Of a stretch of 64,000 bases of DNA, positions 1 through 8,991 are shown piece by piece. Position numbers and translations under genes: made by a program. The DNA is from Pseudomonas lalkuanensis (lineage in GTDB: Bacteria; Pseudomonadota; Gammaproteobacteria; Pseudomonadales; Pseudomonadaceae). Below the pieces are notes generated by a model. It did no database searches and was not told where the DNA came from. It was given only the letters and a program-made list of their open reading frames with translations. The stretch lies in assembly GCF_008807375.1 (NCBI RefSeq), contig NZ_CP043311.1:4444001-4508000 (forward strand). The letters run 5' to 3'. The stretch's first letter is position 1. Each line of letters starts with the position of its first letter.

Positions 1-1
1 C

Positions 2-160
2 GCCCTGGACGAAGGCGTTTCCATGCGCCTGGACAGCCCGGAGCTGAGCCTGCACGAACGCGAACTGCTGCAGCGTTTCCGCCAGCTCTCCCGGCGCCAG
101 CAAAACGCACTGGTTGCGCTGATCGCCCACGATGCAGAACTGGCTGCCGAGGAGTCGTGA
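2..160 (+). CDS. C-terminal fragment of an unidentified protein
   Basis: An open frame enters from the left edge and stops with TGA at 158-160, giving 52 residues that end in AELAAEES. The tail is acidic and helical-looking ([24 protein letters not shown] in pieces), resembling the C-terminal extensions of some small helix-turn-helix regulators, but the DNA-binding part would lie outside the window. Codon usage is typical of the surrounding genes and a hairpin terminator follows within 25 bases, which supports a real 3' end. The function is not recognised. Confidence 0.6.
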   Translation, partial: ALDEGVSMRLDSPELSLHERELLQRFRQLSRRQQNALVALIAHDAELAAEES

Positions 161-182
161 GACTGCCCCGCACTGATTGAAG

Positions 183-206
183 AAGCCGGCAATTGCCGGT
201 TTTTTC
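183..206 (+). terminator. Rho-independent terminator of the left-edge gene
   Basis: A short GC-rich inverted repeat (CCGGC...GCCGG) is followed directly by a run of six T residues, 23 bases after the stop codon of the truncated gene. This is the classic intrinsic terminator arrangement for the plus strand. Confidence 0.75.
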
Positions 207-260
207 ATGCCTCCGATTCGAGGTTCGGAGCGGCGCCCGCATTCCTGCCGCCGCAGAAAC

Positions 261-291
261 GAAGAAGCCGCCCTTGCAAGGCGGCTTCTTC
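261..291 (-). terminator. Hairpin downstream of mgtE
   Basis: Perfect 12-bp stem GAAGAAGCCGCC / GGCGGCTTCTTC with a 7-base loop, starting 16 bases after the mgtE stop. The T-rich 3' arm makes it plausible in both directions; for mgtE the following T run is weak. Confidence 0.6.
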
Positions 292-306
292 ATTTGTCTG
301 CGCGGG

Positions 307-1749
307 TCAGAGCAGGAACAGGGTGGCAAGCCCAAGGAAGATGAAGAAGCCGCCACTGTCGGTCATGGCCGTGATCATCACGCTGGAACCCATGGCCGGG
401 TCGCGCCCCATGCGCGTCAGGGTCATGGGAATCAGCACCCCCATGAGCGCCGCGAGCAACAGGTTCAGCGTCATGGCGCCCGTCATCACCGCACCCAATG
501 ACCAACTGCCGTACAGGTAGTAGGCCACCAGGCCAATCACCCCACCCCAGATCAGGCCGTTGATGAGCGCCACGCCCAACTCCTTGCGCAGCAGGCGCGA
601 AGTGTTGCCCGTCCCGACCTGGTCGAGCGCCATGGCGCGGACGATCATGGTGATGGTCTGATTGCCGGAATTGCCGCCAATACCGGCGACGATGGGCATC
701 AGCGCGGCAAGGGCCACCAGTTTCTCGATGGAACCTTCGAACAGGCCGATTACTCGGGAGGCGATGAAGGCGGTGACCAGATTGACTGCCAACCAGGCCC
801 AGCGGTTGCCCACCGATTTCCAGACCGAGGCGAAGATGTCTTCCTCCTCGCGCAGACCGGCCATATTGAGGACTTCGTTTTCGCTCTCCTCGCGGATCAA
901 GTCGACCATCTCGTCGATGGTCAGACGGCCGATCAGCTTGCCGTTCTTGTCCACCACCGGCGCCGACACGAGGTCGTAGCGCTCGAACGCCTGGGCGGCA
1001 TCGTAGGCATCCTCATCCGGATGGAAGCTCACCGGGTCGGTGGCCATTACTTCGGCCACTTCCTTGTCCGGATCGTTCACCAACAGACGCTTGATGGGCA
1101 GGACGCCCTTGAGGACACCGTCGTAATCCACCACGAAAAGCTTGTCGGTATGGCCGGGCAGTTCCTTGAGGCGGCGCAGGTAGCGCAACACCACTTCCAG
1201 GGCCACGTCATCACGGATGGTGACCATCTCGAAGTCCATCAACGCGCCGACCTGGTCTTCCTCATAAGACAGCACGGAGCGAACGCGCTCGCGCTGCTGC
1301 GCATCGAGGGACTCCATCAGCTCGTGAATCACATCTCTCGGCAACTCGGGCGCGAGATCGGCCAGCTCGTCGGCATCCATTTCCTTGGCCGCGGCGAGCA
1401 GCTCGTGATCGTCCATGTCGGCGATCAGCGACTCCCGGACGGCGTCGGAGACTTCGAGGAGGATGTCGCCGTCGCGCTCCGCCTTGACCAGCTGCCAGAC
1501 CGTCAGGCGGTCATTCAGCGGCAGGGCTTCGAGGATGTGGGCGATGTCGGCAGGGTGCAACTCGTCCAGCTTGCGCTGAAGCTCGGCAAGATTCTGCCGG
1601 TGAACGAGGTTTTCAACGAGGTCGCGATGCTGGCCTTCCTGACGGTGGGTCAGGTCCTCTACCAGCTTGTGGCGATGCAGCAGATCGATTACCTGGGCCA
1701 GGCGGTCCTGCAGGCTCTCTTGCGGCTTTTTGGCTTCTACTTCAGTCAT
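307..1749 (-). CDS. mgtE: Magnesium channel/transporter MgtE
   Basis: A 480-residue Mg2+ transporter of the inner membrane. The layout is that of the MgtE family: a cytosolic helical MgtE_N domain (about residues 35-155, containing LHPADIAHILEALP), a pair of CBS domains (about 160-280, with VATDPVSFHPDEDAYDAAQ), a connecting helix, and five membrane segments in the last 170 residues. Pore-family signatures GIGGNSGNQT and the final SGGFFIFLGLATLFLL are visible. In characterised homologues the cytosolic domains sense Mg2+ and gate the pore. In P. aeruginosa MgtE has been linked to repression of type III secretion through the Rsm small RNAs, which is notable because rsmA lies 1.3 kb away. Length is normal for the family. 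Confidence 0.95.
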   Translation of the reverse strand: MTEVEAKKPQESLQDRLAQVIDLLHRHKLVEDLTHRQEGQHRDLVENLVHRQNLAELQRKLDELHPADIAHILEALPLNDRLTVWQLVKAERDGDILLEVSDAVRESLIADMDDHELLAAAKEMDADELADLAPELPRDVIHELMESLDAQQRERVRSVLSYEEDQVGALMDFEMVTIRDDVALEVVLRYLRRLKELPGHTDKLFVVDYDGVLKGVLPIKRLLVNDPDKEVAEVMATDPVSFHPDEDAYDAAQAFERYDLVSAPVVDKNGKLIGRLTIDEMVDLIREESENEVLNMAGLREEEDIFASVWKSVGNRWAWLAVNLVTAFIASRVIGLFEGSIEKLVALAALMPIVAGIGGNSGNQTITMIVRAMALDQVGTGNTSRLLRKELGVALINGLIWGGVIGLVAYYLYGSWSLGAVMTGAMTLNLLLAALMGVLIPMTLTRMGRDPAMGSSVMITAMTDSGGFFIFLGLATLFLL

Positions 1750-2066
1750 ATAGCGCGCTCCACCCCCAGCGGCGGGGCGCGCCGAAATGGGGTCAGACAG
1801 TCATTTCGCGATTGTGCAATCGGGATTCTGAGTAACTACTGGGTAAGTCCATGATGGTTGTCCGAATGCCCCGGCGGGGCTGACCGCGCAATGATAACAC
1901 CGCCATTCGACTCACGCGTTACAAAATCGTGGAAAGAACAATCGCTTGCATCGCATAGCTGGGATTGCCCTCACCTTGGTGCGACGAAAGCAACCTTCTG
2001 TAGGACACGCCCACGCAAAGAAATTCACCGGATACGCTCGAGAGCCCATGCCAAGGAGAAGGCACC
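1750..2066. other. Divergent intergenic region between mgtE and the DUF4124 gene
   Basis: This 317-bp gap must hold the mgtE promoter and 5' leader on the minus strand and the promoter of the plus-strand gene. A Shine-Dalgarno AAGGAG sits at about 2052-2057, just before the plus-strand ATG. A small GCCCCGGCGGGGC inverted repeat lies near 1867. No convincing ORF and no recognised Mg2+ riboswitch fold was seen by eye. Confidence 0.5.
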
Positions 2067-2570
2067 ATGAAACGACTCTCGATCCTCGCTCTCGTCACCC
2101 TGCCCTGTTTGCCGCAATCCCCACTGAATGCGGCATCCGTCTTCCGCTGCAGCGACGCCGAAGGCAACGTCAGCTTCAACCAGCATGGCTGCCCGCCGGA
2201 CAGCCAAGTCGAATATCAACGCACCAGGACGCTGAACCTGCTGAACAGCGAGCCGATACCGGAGGAAAACGGCAGCCGGTACTTTCCGAGTCAGAACTGG
2301 GAAAGCCCTGAACGCTCCACGGAAATAGTAGTTGTCGGTGAACGAGCAGAAGTCTGCGGCAACCTGATTTCGCCGCAGGAGCGGCGCAAGGCGATCATTC
2401 GCAAGCAGGTCCGCAAGGGCATGACCCGCGCCGACGTCGAAAGTGCACTGGGCAAGCCGGATCGCATCAGCGGCACCAATGGCCAGGTCCGGTACCACTA
2501 CAAGGCGAAGCAAGGCGCCGGCCAGCAAGTGGCGTTCGACGAGGACGGCTGCGTGAAAAGCGGGCGCTGA
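2067..2570 (+). CDS. Exported DUF4124-type protein with BamE-like tail
   Basis: A 167-residue protein with a cleavable signal peptide (MKRLSILALVTLPCLPQ..., likely cleaved near LNAAS). Residues about 24-60 look like the DUF4124 motif: SVFRCSDAEGNVSFNQHGCP, with paired cysteines. The last 60 residues contain RKGMTRADVESALGKPDRI, the pattern seen in SmpA/OmlA (BamE-like) folds where a G-x-T/S-x-x-V helix precedes a G-x-P turn. Both are small envelope modules; no catalytic residues are visible. The ATG is preceded by AAGGAG. The gene is monocistronic and ends at a terminator shared with the tRNA cluster. A periplasmic role is inferred; the precise function is unknown. Confidence 0.8.
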   Translation: MKRLSILALVTLPCLPQSPLNAASVFRCSDAEGNVSFNQHGCPPDSQVEYQRTRTLNLLNSEPIPEENGSRYFPSQNWESPERSTEIVVVGERAEVCGNLISPQERRKAIIRKQVRKGMTRADVESALGKPDRISGTNGQVRYHYKAKQGAGQQVAFDEDGCVKSGR

Positions 2571-2585
2571 ACAGAAAAAGAAAAG

Positions 2586-2610
2586 GGCCTGCATTTCTGC
2601 AGGCCCTTTC
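2586..2610. terminator. Bidirectional terminator between DUF4124 gene and tRNA cluster
   Basis: The stem AGGGCCTGCA / TGCAGGCCCT has a 4-base loop, with A residues on the left and T residues on the right. It can terminate the plus-strand gene and, read on the minus strand where a run of U follows, the tRNA transcript. Confidence 0.8.
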
Positions 2611-2614
2611 GGTA

Positions 2615-2691
2615 TGGCGCACTCAGGAGGATTCGAACCTCCGACCGCCCGGTTCGTAGCCGGGTACTCTATCCAGCTGAGCTATGAGTGC
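2615..2691 (-). tRNA. tRNA-Arg (ACG)
   Basis: A 77-nt cloverleaf on the minus strand with encoded CCA. The acceptor stem is GCACTCA/TGAGTGC, the T-arm is GGAGGTTCGAATCCTCC, and the anticodon loop is CTACGAA, giving anticodon ACG (read as ICG), which decodes CGU/CGC/CGA. It is identical in sequence to the copy 146 bases upstream in the transcript. Confidence 0.97.
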
Positions 2692-2760
2692 GTGTGGTGT
2701 TTTTAGACCAGATCACCTCTGGTTTTCCAACCATCCAGCCCAAGCCAAATGTTCAGAAAA

Positions 2761-2837
2761 TGGCGCACTCAGGAGGATTCGAACCTCCGACCGCCCGGTT
2801 CGTAGCCGGGTACTCTATCCAGCTGAGCTATGAGTGC
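2761..2837 (-). tRNA. tRNA-Arg (ACG), second copy
   Basis: A 77-nt cloverleaf identical to the tRNA-Arg at 2615-2691, with encoded CCA and anticodon ACG. The two copies are separated by a 69-base spacer and are probably processed from one transcript with the upstream tRNA-Ser. Confidence 0.97.
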
Positions 2838-2942
2838 GTTGTGGGCGCGCATTATAGGGAATTTTCAGCCTTGGTCAACTGTTTTTTCGAGAAGTTTCAA
2901 TAACTTATCGATCTACCACTGACCACCCTACAACACGAAATA

Positions 2943-3033
2943 TGGCGGAGAAGGGGGGATTCGAACCCCCGACACCCTTTTGAGGTGTACTCCCTTAGCA
3001 GGGGAGCGCCTTCGGCCACTCGGCCACCTCTCC
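2943..3033 (-). tRNA. tRNA-Ser (GCT)
   Basis: A 91-nt class II tRNA with encoded CCA. The acceptor stem is GGAGAGG paired with CTTCTCC plus discriminator G. The anticodon loop CTGCTAA gives GCT, decoding AGC/AGU. The long variable arm (TACACC...GGTGT) is typical of serine tRNAs. The gene lies 61 bases downstream of rsmA, as in other pseudomonads. Confidence 0.97.
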
Positions 3034-3094
3034 GCAACACGGGGCGCATGATATCCATGTTTTCCCCGTTTGCAAAGCAAAAAATGCAGAAAAA

Positions 3095-3280
3095 TTAGTG
3101 GCTTGGTTCCTGGTCTTTCTCTTTCTGTATGCGCTGGTAGATTTCTTCGCGATGCACGGCAACCTCCTTGGGAGCATTGACACCAATGCGCACCTGATTA
3201 CCTTTCACGCCAAGCACGGTCACAGTGACATCGTCACCCACCATCAGGGTCTCTCCGACCCGGCGAGTCAGAATCAGCAT
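3095..3280 (-). CDS. rsmA: Carbon storage regulator CsrA/RsmA
   Basis: A 61-residue homodimeric RNA-binding protein that binds GGA motifs in the leaders of target mRNAs and represses or stabilises them; it is antagonised by RsmY/RsmZ-type small RNAs. The sequence begins [18 protein letters not shown] and keeps the key N-terminal Arg/Leu4 region and the VAVHREEIY segment, including the critical Arg44. A longer in-frame extension exists upstream, but this ATG is preceded by AAGGAGAAAGG at ideal spacing and gives exactly the family length. It lies between lysC and the tRNA-Ser gene, the standard Pseudomonas order. Confidence 0.98.
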   Translation of the reverse strand: MLILTRRVGETLMVGDDVTVTVLGVKGNQVRIGVNAPKEVAVHREEIYQRIQKEKDQEPSH

Positions 3281-3428
3281 TCCTTTCTCCTTACGGATTC
3301 GTTTCGGGACAACAGTCTGCAAAAAAGAAATGGTTACGGCCCCGGCACGGAACTGCCGCTGGAGCTTACACCCAAGTATTGACCAGCCCCGGCAAAAGGA
3401 AAGTTCCACCGTAGCGGCCAAAAACGAC

Positions 3429-3456
3429 AAAAGGCGCGGGATGAGCCGCGCCTTTT
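3429..3456 (-). terminator. Terminator downstream of lysC
   Basis: Perfect 11-bp stem AAAAGGCGCGG / CCGCGCCTTTT with a 6-base loop, 10 bases after the lysC stop. On the minus strand the right arm ends in TTTT and is followed by further T residues. It separates lysC from rsmA. Confidence 0.85.
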
Positions 3457-3466
3457 GGAATTTGCC

Positions 3467-4702
3467 TTACTCGCCCTGTCGAGACGGGGCGTCCAGTTCG
3501 AAGGCGGTGTGCAGTGCACGGACCGCCAGCTCCAGGTATTTCTCTTCGATCACCACGGAAACCTTGATTTCCGAAGTGGAGATCATCTGGATGTTGATGG
3601 TTTCCTTGGCCAGGGCTTCGAACATGCGGCTGGCAACGCCAGCGTGGGAGCGCATGCCAACGCCAACGATGGAGACCTTGGCGATCTTGGTGTCGCCGAT
3701 CACTTCACGAGCACCGAGTTCGCTAGCGGTCTGCTCCAGCACGCGCTGGGCGTTCTGGTAGTCGTTGCGGTGGACGGTGAAGGTGAAGTCGGTGGTGTTA
3801 TCGTGCGCCACGTTCTGCACGATCATGTCCACTTCGATATTGGCGGCACTGATCGGGCCCAGGATCTTGAATGCCACGCCGGGGATGTCCGGCACGCCAC
3901 GGATGGTCAGCTTGGCTTCGTCGCGGTTGAAGGCGATGCCGGAGATGATCGGCTGTTCCATGGATTCCTCTTCATCAAGGGTAATGAGGGTGCCCGGACC
4001 CTCCTGGAAGCTGTGCAGCACGCGCAGCGGGACATTGTATTTGCCGGCGAACTCCACCGAGCGAATCTGCAGCACCTTGGAGCCGAGGCTGGCCATTTCC
4101 AGCATCTCTTCGAAGGTGATCTTGTCCAGGCGCTGGGCCTGGGGTACCACACGCGGGTCGGTGGTGTAGACGCCATCTACATCTGTGTAGATCTGGCACT
4201 CATCGGCCTTCAGCGCCGCAGCCAGGGCCACGCCAGTGGTATCGGAACCGCCGCGACCGAGGGTGGTGATGTTGCCGTGCTCATCCACGCCCTGGAAGCC
4301 GGCGACCACGACCACGCGGCCGGCCTTGAGGTCGGCGCGGATCTTCTGGTCGTCGATCTGCAGGATACGCGCCTTGTTGTGGGCGCTGTCGGTGAGGATG
4401 CGCACCTGGTTCCCGGTATAGGAAACCGCCGGCACGCCGCGCTTGATCAGCGCCATGGCCAGCAGGGCAATGGTCACCTGCTCGCCGGTGGAGACCATCA
4501 CGTCCAGTTCGCGCGGTACCGGCTGCTCGCTGATCTGTTTGGCCAGATCGATCAGGCGGTTGGTTTCGCCGCTCATGGCGGAAACCACGACCACGATGTC
4601 ATCGCCGCCTTCGCGGAACTTCTTCACCTTCTCGGCCACCTGCTCGATGCGCTCGACAGTGCCGACCGAGGTCCCCCCAAACTTCTGTACGATCAAAGCC
4701 AT
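3467..4702 (-). CDS. lysC: Aspartate kinase (lysine-sensitive type)
   Basis: This 411-residue enzyme phosphorylates L-aspartate to aspartyl-4-phosphate, the first step towards lysine, threonine, methionine and diaminopimelate. The kinase domain (1-250) has the family start KFGGTSVG, the VSAMSGETN segment and GRGGSDTT near residue 150. Two ACT domains fill the C-terminal third (IRGVPDIPGVAFKIL and SIVGVGMRSHAGVASRMF) and bind the feedback inhibitor in related enzymes. No internal alpha/beta start was looked for in detail. It lies between alaS and rsmA with its own terminator, matching the conserved Pseudomonas order. Confidence 0.97.
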   Translation of the reverse strand: MALIVQKFGGTSVGTVERIEQVAEKVKKFREGGDDIVVVVSAMSGETNRLIDLAKQISEQPVPRELDVMVSTGEQVTIALLAMALIKRGVPAVSYTGNQVRILTDSAHNKARILQIDDQKIRADLKAGRVVVVAGFQGVDEHGNITTLGRGGSDTTGVALAAALKADECQIYTDVDGVYTTDPRVVPQAQRLDKITFEEMLEMASLGSKVLQIRSVEFAGKYNVPLRVLHSFQEGPGTLITLDEEESMEQPIISGIAFNRDEAKLTIRGVPDIPGVAFKILGPISAANIEVDMIVQNVAHDNTTDFTFTVHRNDYQNAQRVLEQTASELGAREVIGDTKIAKVSIVGVGMRSHAGVASRMFEALAKETINIQMISTSEIKVSVVIEEKYLELAVRALHTAFELDAPSRQGE

Positions 4703-4802
4703 TTCAAAAGCCGCCTAATCCCGTGAAGGGCGCCCATTAAACAATCAACGCAGAACACTGCCAAGGTCCGCCGGGCGTGGGGCGGACCGCTGGCGGCGGG
4801 CC

Positions 4803-7427
4803 TCAGAGGCCCTGTTCGACGAACGGTGCGGCCAGGGCCAGAGCCTGCTCCAGGGCCGCGGCGTCGGTACCGCCGCCGCGCGCCATGTCAGGGCGACCAC
4901 CGCCCTTGCCGCCAACCGCTGCCGCGGCCTGCTTCATCAGATCGCCGGCTTTGAGTTGGCCGGTCAGGTCCTGGGTGACGCCGGCGACCAGTGTCACCTT
5001 GCCCTCCAGCGCACTGCCGAGCAGGATCACTGCGCGGCCGAGCTTGTTCTTCAATTGGTCGACCAGCGCCAGCAGCGCGTCGCCGTCCAGTCCGTCCAGG
5101 CGCGCAGCCAGCACCTTCACGCCTTTCACATCGATGGCGGAAGCAGCCAGGTCGTCGCCAGCGGCGCTCGCCGCCTTGGCCTTGAGCTGTTCCAGCTCCT
5201 TCTCGAGCTGGCGGTTGCGCTCCAGCAGCGCGGACAGTTTGTCCAGCAGGTTGTCGCGGCTGCCTTTGACCAGGCCCGCGGCTTCCTTCAGTTGTTCTTC
5301 GGCACCGTTCAGGTAGGTCAGCGCTGCAGCGCCGGTCACCGCTTCGATGCGGCGCACGCCAGCGGCCACGCCGCCTTCGCTGGTGATCTTGAACAGGCCG
5401 ATGTCGCCGGTACGGGACACGTGGGTGCCACCGCAGAGCTCTACGGAGAAATCGCCGCCCATGGTCAGCACGCGGACCTGGTCGCCGTACTTCTCGCCGA
5501 ACAGGGCCATGGCGCCTTTCGCCTTGGCGGTGTCGATGTCGGTCTCTTCGGTCTCGACTTCACTGTTCTTGCGGATTTCGGCGTTGACGATGTCTTCCAG
5601 GGCCTTCAGCTGTTCGGGCTTGATGGCCTCGAAGTGGCTGAAGTCGAAGCGCAGGCGCTGGCTGTCCACCAGGGAGCCCTTCTGCTGGACGTGGTCGCCC
5701 AGCACGCGGCGCAGGGCGGCGTGCAGCAAGTGGGTGGCGGAGTGGTTGAGCGCTGTAGCCTGACGGACCGTGGCATCGATCTGGGCGGTAACGGCGGCGC
5801 CGACGCGCAGGGTGCCGTGATCGACCACGCCGTGGTGCAGGAAGGCACCGCCGGCCTTGGTGGTGTCACGTACATCGAAGCGCAGGCCGCTGGCGGCGAT
5901 GAAGCCGCAGTCGCCCACCTGGCCGCCGGACTCGGCGTAGAACGGGGTGCGATCCAGGACCAGCACGCCCTCCTCGCCTTCGGCGAGCTGCTCGACGGCC
6001 TGACCGTCCTTGAACAGGGCGATCACCTTGCCTTCACCGTGGGTGCAGACATAGCCGGTGAAATCGGTATCGACGTCGACCTTGACCAGGGCGTTGTAGT
6101 CCATGCCGAAGGCGCTGGAGGCGCGGGACAGTTCGCGCTGCTTCTCCATCTCGCGCTCGAAGCCTTCCTCGTCCAGGGTCAGGCCGCGCTCACGGGCGAT
6201 GTCGCCGGTCAGGTCCATGGGGAAGCCGTAGGTGTCATAGAGCTTGAACACCACATCACCCGGGATGACCGTGCCGGACAGCCCAGCCAGATCCTGCTCG
6301 AGGATGCGCAGGCCCTGCTCCAGGGTCTTGGCGAACTGTTCTTCCTCGGTCTTCAGCACGCGTTCGATATGCGCCTGCTGCTGCTTGAGCTCGGGGAAAG
6401 CCTCGCCCATCTCGCCCACCAGGGCGGCGACGATCTTGTGGAAGAAACTGCCCGTCGCGCCCAGCTTGTTACCGTGGCGGCAGGCGCGACGGATGATGCG
6501 GCGCAGCACATAGCCACGGCCTTCGTTGGACGGCAGTACGCCATCGGCGATGAGGAAGCTGCAGGAACGGATGTGGTCAGCCACCACTTTCAGCGACGGG
6601 GCGTCGTCATTGGCGCAGCCGATGGCTTCGGCGGACGCCTTGAGCAGGCTCTGGAACAGGTCGATCTCGTAGTTCGAGTGCACGTGTTGCAGCACCGCAC
6701 TGATGCGCTCCAGCCCCATGCCGGTGTCCACGCTGGGTGCCGGCAGCGGGTGCATCACACCGTCGGCCGTGCGGTTGAACTGCATGAACACGTTGTTCCA
6801 GATCTCGATGTAGCGGTCGCCGTCTTCTTCCGGCGAGCCGGGCGGGCCGCCCCAGATTTCCGGACCGTGGTCGAAGAAGATCTCGGTGCAGGGACCGCAG
6901 GGGCCGGTATCGCCCATGGCCCAGAAGTTGTCGGAAGCGTAAGGGGCGCCCTTGTTGTCGCCGATGCGCACCATGCGCTCGTGGGGAATGCCGACTTCCT
7001 TGGTCCAGATGTCGTAGGCCTCGTCATCGCTGGCGTAGACGGTGACCCAGAGCTTCTCTTTCGGCAGTTTCAGCCACTTGTCGCCGGTGAGGAATTCCCA
7101 GGCGTAGTGAATGGCGTCGCGCTTGAAGTAGTCGCCGAAGCTGAAGTTGCCCAGCATTTCGAAGAAGGTGTGGTGGCGCGCGGTGTAGCCAACGTTTTCC
7201 AGGTCGTTGTGCTTGCCGCCGGCACGCACGCATTTCTGGCTGGTAGTGGCACGGGTGTAGGCGCGCTTTTCCAGGCCAAGGAAGCAGTCCTTGAACTGGT
7301 TCATCCCCGCGTTGGTGAACAGCAGGGTCGGGTCGTTGCCCGGAATCAGGGAGCTGGAAGCGACACGGGTATGCCCCTTCTCTTCGAAGAAGCTCAGGAA
7401 GGCTTCACGGATTTCTGCGCTTTTCAT
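4803..7427 (-). CDS. alaS: Alanyl-tRNA synthetase
   Basis: An 874-residue class II aminoacyl-tRNA synthetase that charges tRNA-Ala. The protein has the aminoacylation core (about 1-250, with [11 protein letters not shown] and the [10 protein letters not shown] segment), the tRNA-binding helical region, the editing domain carrying [11 protein letters not shown] and CGGTHV zinc/active-site motifs (about 560-680), and a C-terminal oligomerisation domain ending in a [14 protein letters not shown] segment. The frame is open nine codons further upstream, but the chosen ATG gives [14 protein letters not shown], the standard family N terminus and length. It is 100 bases upstream of lysC and probably co-transcribed with it. 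Confidence 0.97.
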   Translation of the reverse strand: MKSAEIREAFLSFFEEKGHTRVASSSLIPGNDPTLLFTNAGMNQFKDCFLGLEKRAYTRATTSQKCVRAGGKHNDLENVGYTARHHTFFEMLGNFSFGDYFKRDAIHYAWEFLTGDKWLKLPKEKLWVTVYASDDEAYDIWTKEVGIPHERMVRIGDNKGAPYASDNFWAMGDTGPCGPCTEIFFDHGPEIWGGPPGSPEEDGDRYIEIWNNVFMQFNRTADGVMHPLPAPSVDTGMGLERISAVLQHVHSNYEIDLFQSLLKASAEAIGCANDDAPSLKVVADHIRSCSFLIADGVLPSNEGRGYVLRRIIRRACRHGNKLGATGSFFHKIVAALVGEMGEAFPELKQQQAHIERVLKTEEEQFAKTLEQGLRILEQDLAGLSGTVIPGDVVFKLYDTYGFPMDLTGDIARERGLTLDEEGFEREMEKQRELSRASSAFGMDYNALVKVDVDTDFTGYVCTHGEGKVIALFKDGQAVEQLAEGEEGVLVLDRTPFYAESGGQVGDCGFIAASGLRFDVRDTTKAGGAFLHHGVVDHGTLRVGAAVTAQIDATVRQATALNHSATHLLHAALRRVLGDHVQQKGSLVDSQRLRFDFSHFEAIKPEQLKALEDIVNAEIRKNSEVETEETDIDTAKAKGAMALFGEKYGDQVRVLTMGGDFSVELCGGTHVSRTGDIGLFKITSEGGVAAGVRRIEAVTGAAALTYLNGAEEQLKEAAGLVKGSRDNLLDKLSALLERNRQLEKELEQLKAKAASAAGDDLAASAIDVKGVKVLAARLDGLDGDALLALVDQLKNKLGRAVILLGSALEGKVTLVAGVTQDLTGQLKAGDLMKQAAAAVGGKGGGRPDMARGGGTDAAALEQALALAAPFVEQGL

Positions 7428-7690
7428 AGGTTCTTCCACGGAAACTGCGGCCACGACGGCGGTGCAAATCGTTATCGGCGAAGGACGGCAAGTGGAAATC
7501 GGCGAAAAAGCAGCAGGTTTTCAAGAAAATTCCGGCAGTTCCCGCCTATTTCCAACATTGCACGCGAAACTCGCAGCCGTCTGGCGACAGGCATACGAAT
7601 CACCGGCAAAGGGCCGCATTATATCGGCCCTGCGCCAGCGGGATAGTCTCTTTGTGCGATAGATGGCGGCTATTTATGCACGCCGCCGAT

Positions 7691-8695
7691 TCAGGCGCGG
7701 CGGAACGCGGCGAAAGCCTCGATCACCCGGGCGATATCGGCGGCCTGCACATCCAGGTGGGTAACCAGGCGCAGGCGCGCGGCCGGGCTGACACGGATAC
7801 CCTGACTGGCGAGGAACTCGCCCAGGGCACGTGCCTGATCGCCGACCTGCACGTAGACCATGTTGGTCTGCACCGGCTCGACGTCATGGCCCAGCTCCCG
7901 CAACCCCGATCCCAGGCGCTCGGCATTGGCGTGATCCTCCGCCAGGCGCTCGACCTGGTGATCCAGCGCATAAAGTCCGGCCGCTGCCAGCAAGCCGGCC
8001 TGGCGCATGCCGCCGCCGACCATCTTGCGCAGCCGCCGAGCCTTGGCAATCAACGCCGCACTACCACAGAGCACAGAACCCACCGGCGCACCGAGGCCCT
8101 TGGACAGGCAGACGGAAACCGAGTCGAAGTGGCGGGTGATCTCGCGGGCATCCACCCCCTGCTTCACCGCCGCGTTGTACAGCCGGGCGCCGTCCAGGTG
8201 CAGGCCCAGGCCGCGACGACGGGTCAGCTCGCGCGCCGCCGCCAGGTACTCCAGCGGCAGGACCTTGCCCTGCATGGTGTTTTCCAGGGCCAGCAGCCGG
8301 GTGCGGGCGAAGTGGAAGTCGTCCTGCTTGATGGCGGCCTCGACCCTACCGAGATCCAGGCTGCCGTCGGCTTCGCCGTCGATGGGCTGGGGCTGGATGG
8401 ACCCCAGCACGGCGGCGCCGCCACCTTCGTACTTATAGGTGTGGGCCTGCTGGCCGACGATGTACTCGTCACCACGCTCGCAGTGGGCCATCAGTCCCAG
8501 CAGGTTGCTCATGGTGCCGGTCGGCACGAAGAGCGCCGCCTCGAAACCCAGGCGCTCGGCCAGGCTCGCCTCGAGGCGGTTCACGGTGGGGTCTTCGCCA
8601 TAGACATCGTCGCCCAGCTCGGCGCGCTGCATGGCCTCGCGCATGCCGGCGGTGGGTTGGGTGACGGTGTCGCTGCGCAGGTCGATCAGGCTCAT
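7691..8695 (-). CDS. ltaE: Low-specificity L-threonine aldolase
   Basis: A 334-residue PLP enzyme that cleaves L-threonine or L-allo-threonine to glycine and acetaldehyde. The fold-type I signature is clear: [11 protein letters not shown] at the N terminus, [11 protein letters not shown] (PLP-ring aspartate) around residue 175, and [14 protein letters not shown] with the Schiff-base lysine around residue 204. An AAGGAG Shine-Dalgarno sits 7 bases before the ATG. The gene lies between aruE and alaS, as in P. aeruginosa. Length is normal for the family (about 333-346). Confidence 0.95.
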   Translation of the reverse strand: MSLIDLRSDTVTQPTAGMREAMQRAELGDDVYGEDPTVNRLEASLAERLGFEAALFVPTGTMSNLLGLMAHCERGDEYIVGQQAHTYKYEGGGAAVLGSIQPQPIDGEADGSLDLGRVEAAIKQDDFHFARTRLLALENTMQGKVLPLEYLAAARELTRRRGLGLHLDGARLYNAAVKQGVDAREITRHFDSVSVCLSKGLGAPVGSVLCGSAALIAKARRLRKMVGGGMRQAGLLAAAGLYALDHQVERLAEDHANAERLGSGLRELGHDVEPVQTNMVYVQVGDQARALGEFLASQGIRVSPAARLRLVTHLDVQAADIARVIEAFAAFRRA

Positions 8696-8991
8696 TCCGG
8701 GCTCCTTGGATGGGCGAAGAGCCCGATCCTAAAGCCCGGCGCCATACGGGTACAGGTACAGAAAGAAATAAAGGCGCAGAATCTGTTCACGGTCTTGCGA
8801 GCCAGCGCCATGCAAGGCGCAACGAGCAACGGGAGAAACAGCCGAAGGCTGACCCAAAGGGTGAGCGCCAGCGAATCAAGGCTGGCGAGGAAGCGGAGTT
8901 TGCGAGCTGTAAATGAGCATTCCGACCGGGCCGGTGCTCCAGCCCGCTTTCAATGGAGCAGGGCCGACGCGCAGCAGATCCTGGATAGGTT
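8696..8991. repeat. Gap with possible dispersed-repeat remnant
   Basis: About 296 bases without a convincing gene separate ltaE from aruE. The part from about 8780 to 8960 has purine-rich, internally echoing sequence (GCCAGCG...CTGGCG and CAGCCGAAGGCTG mini-hairpins) unlike a promoter, and reads as a short decayed repeat. The resemblance to multicopy intergenic remnants in pseudomonads is an impression from memory, not a search result. Promoter elements for ltaE probably lie near 8700-8760. Confidence 0.35.

Noticed and set aside
1750..2066. Mg2+-sensing riboswitch in the mgtE leader
   Set aside because: No M-box or mgtA-like conserved elements could be recognised by eye; a covariance-model search would be needed.
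2615..3033. tRNA cluster as an integration site for a genomic island
   Set aside because: Both flanks are conserved core genes and no integrase or direct repeat of a tRNA 3' end was seen.
4956..7646. An 896-codon plus-strand frame opposite alaS
   Set aside because: It is antisense to a clear alanyl-tRNA synthetase and arises from third-position GC bias; the Ala/Gly/Val-rich composition is typical of such shadows.
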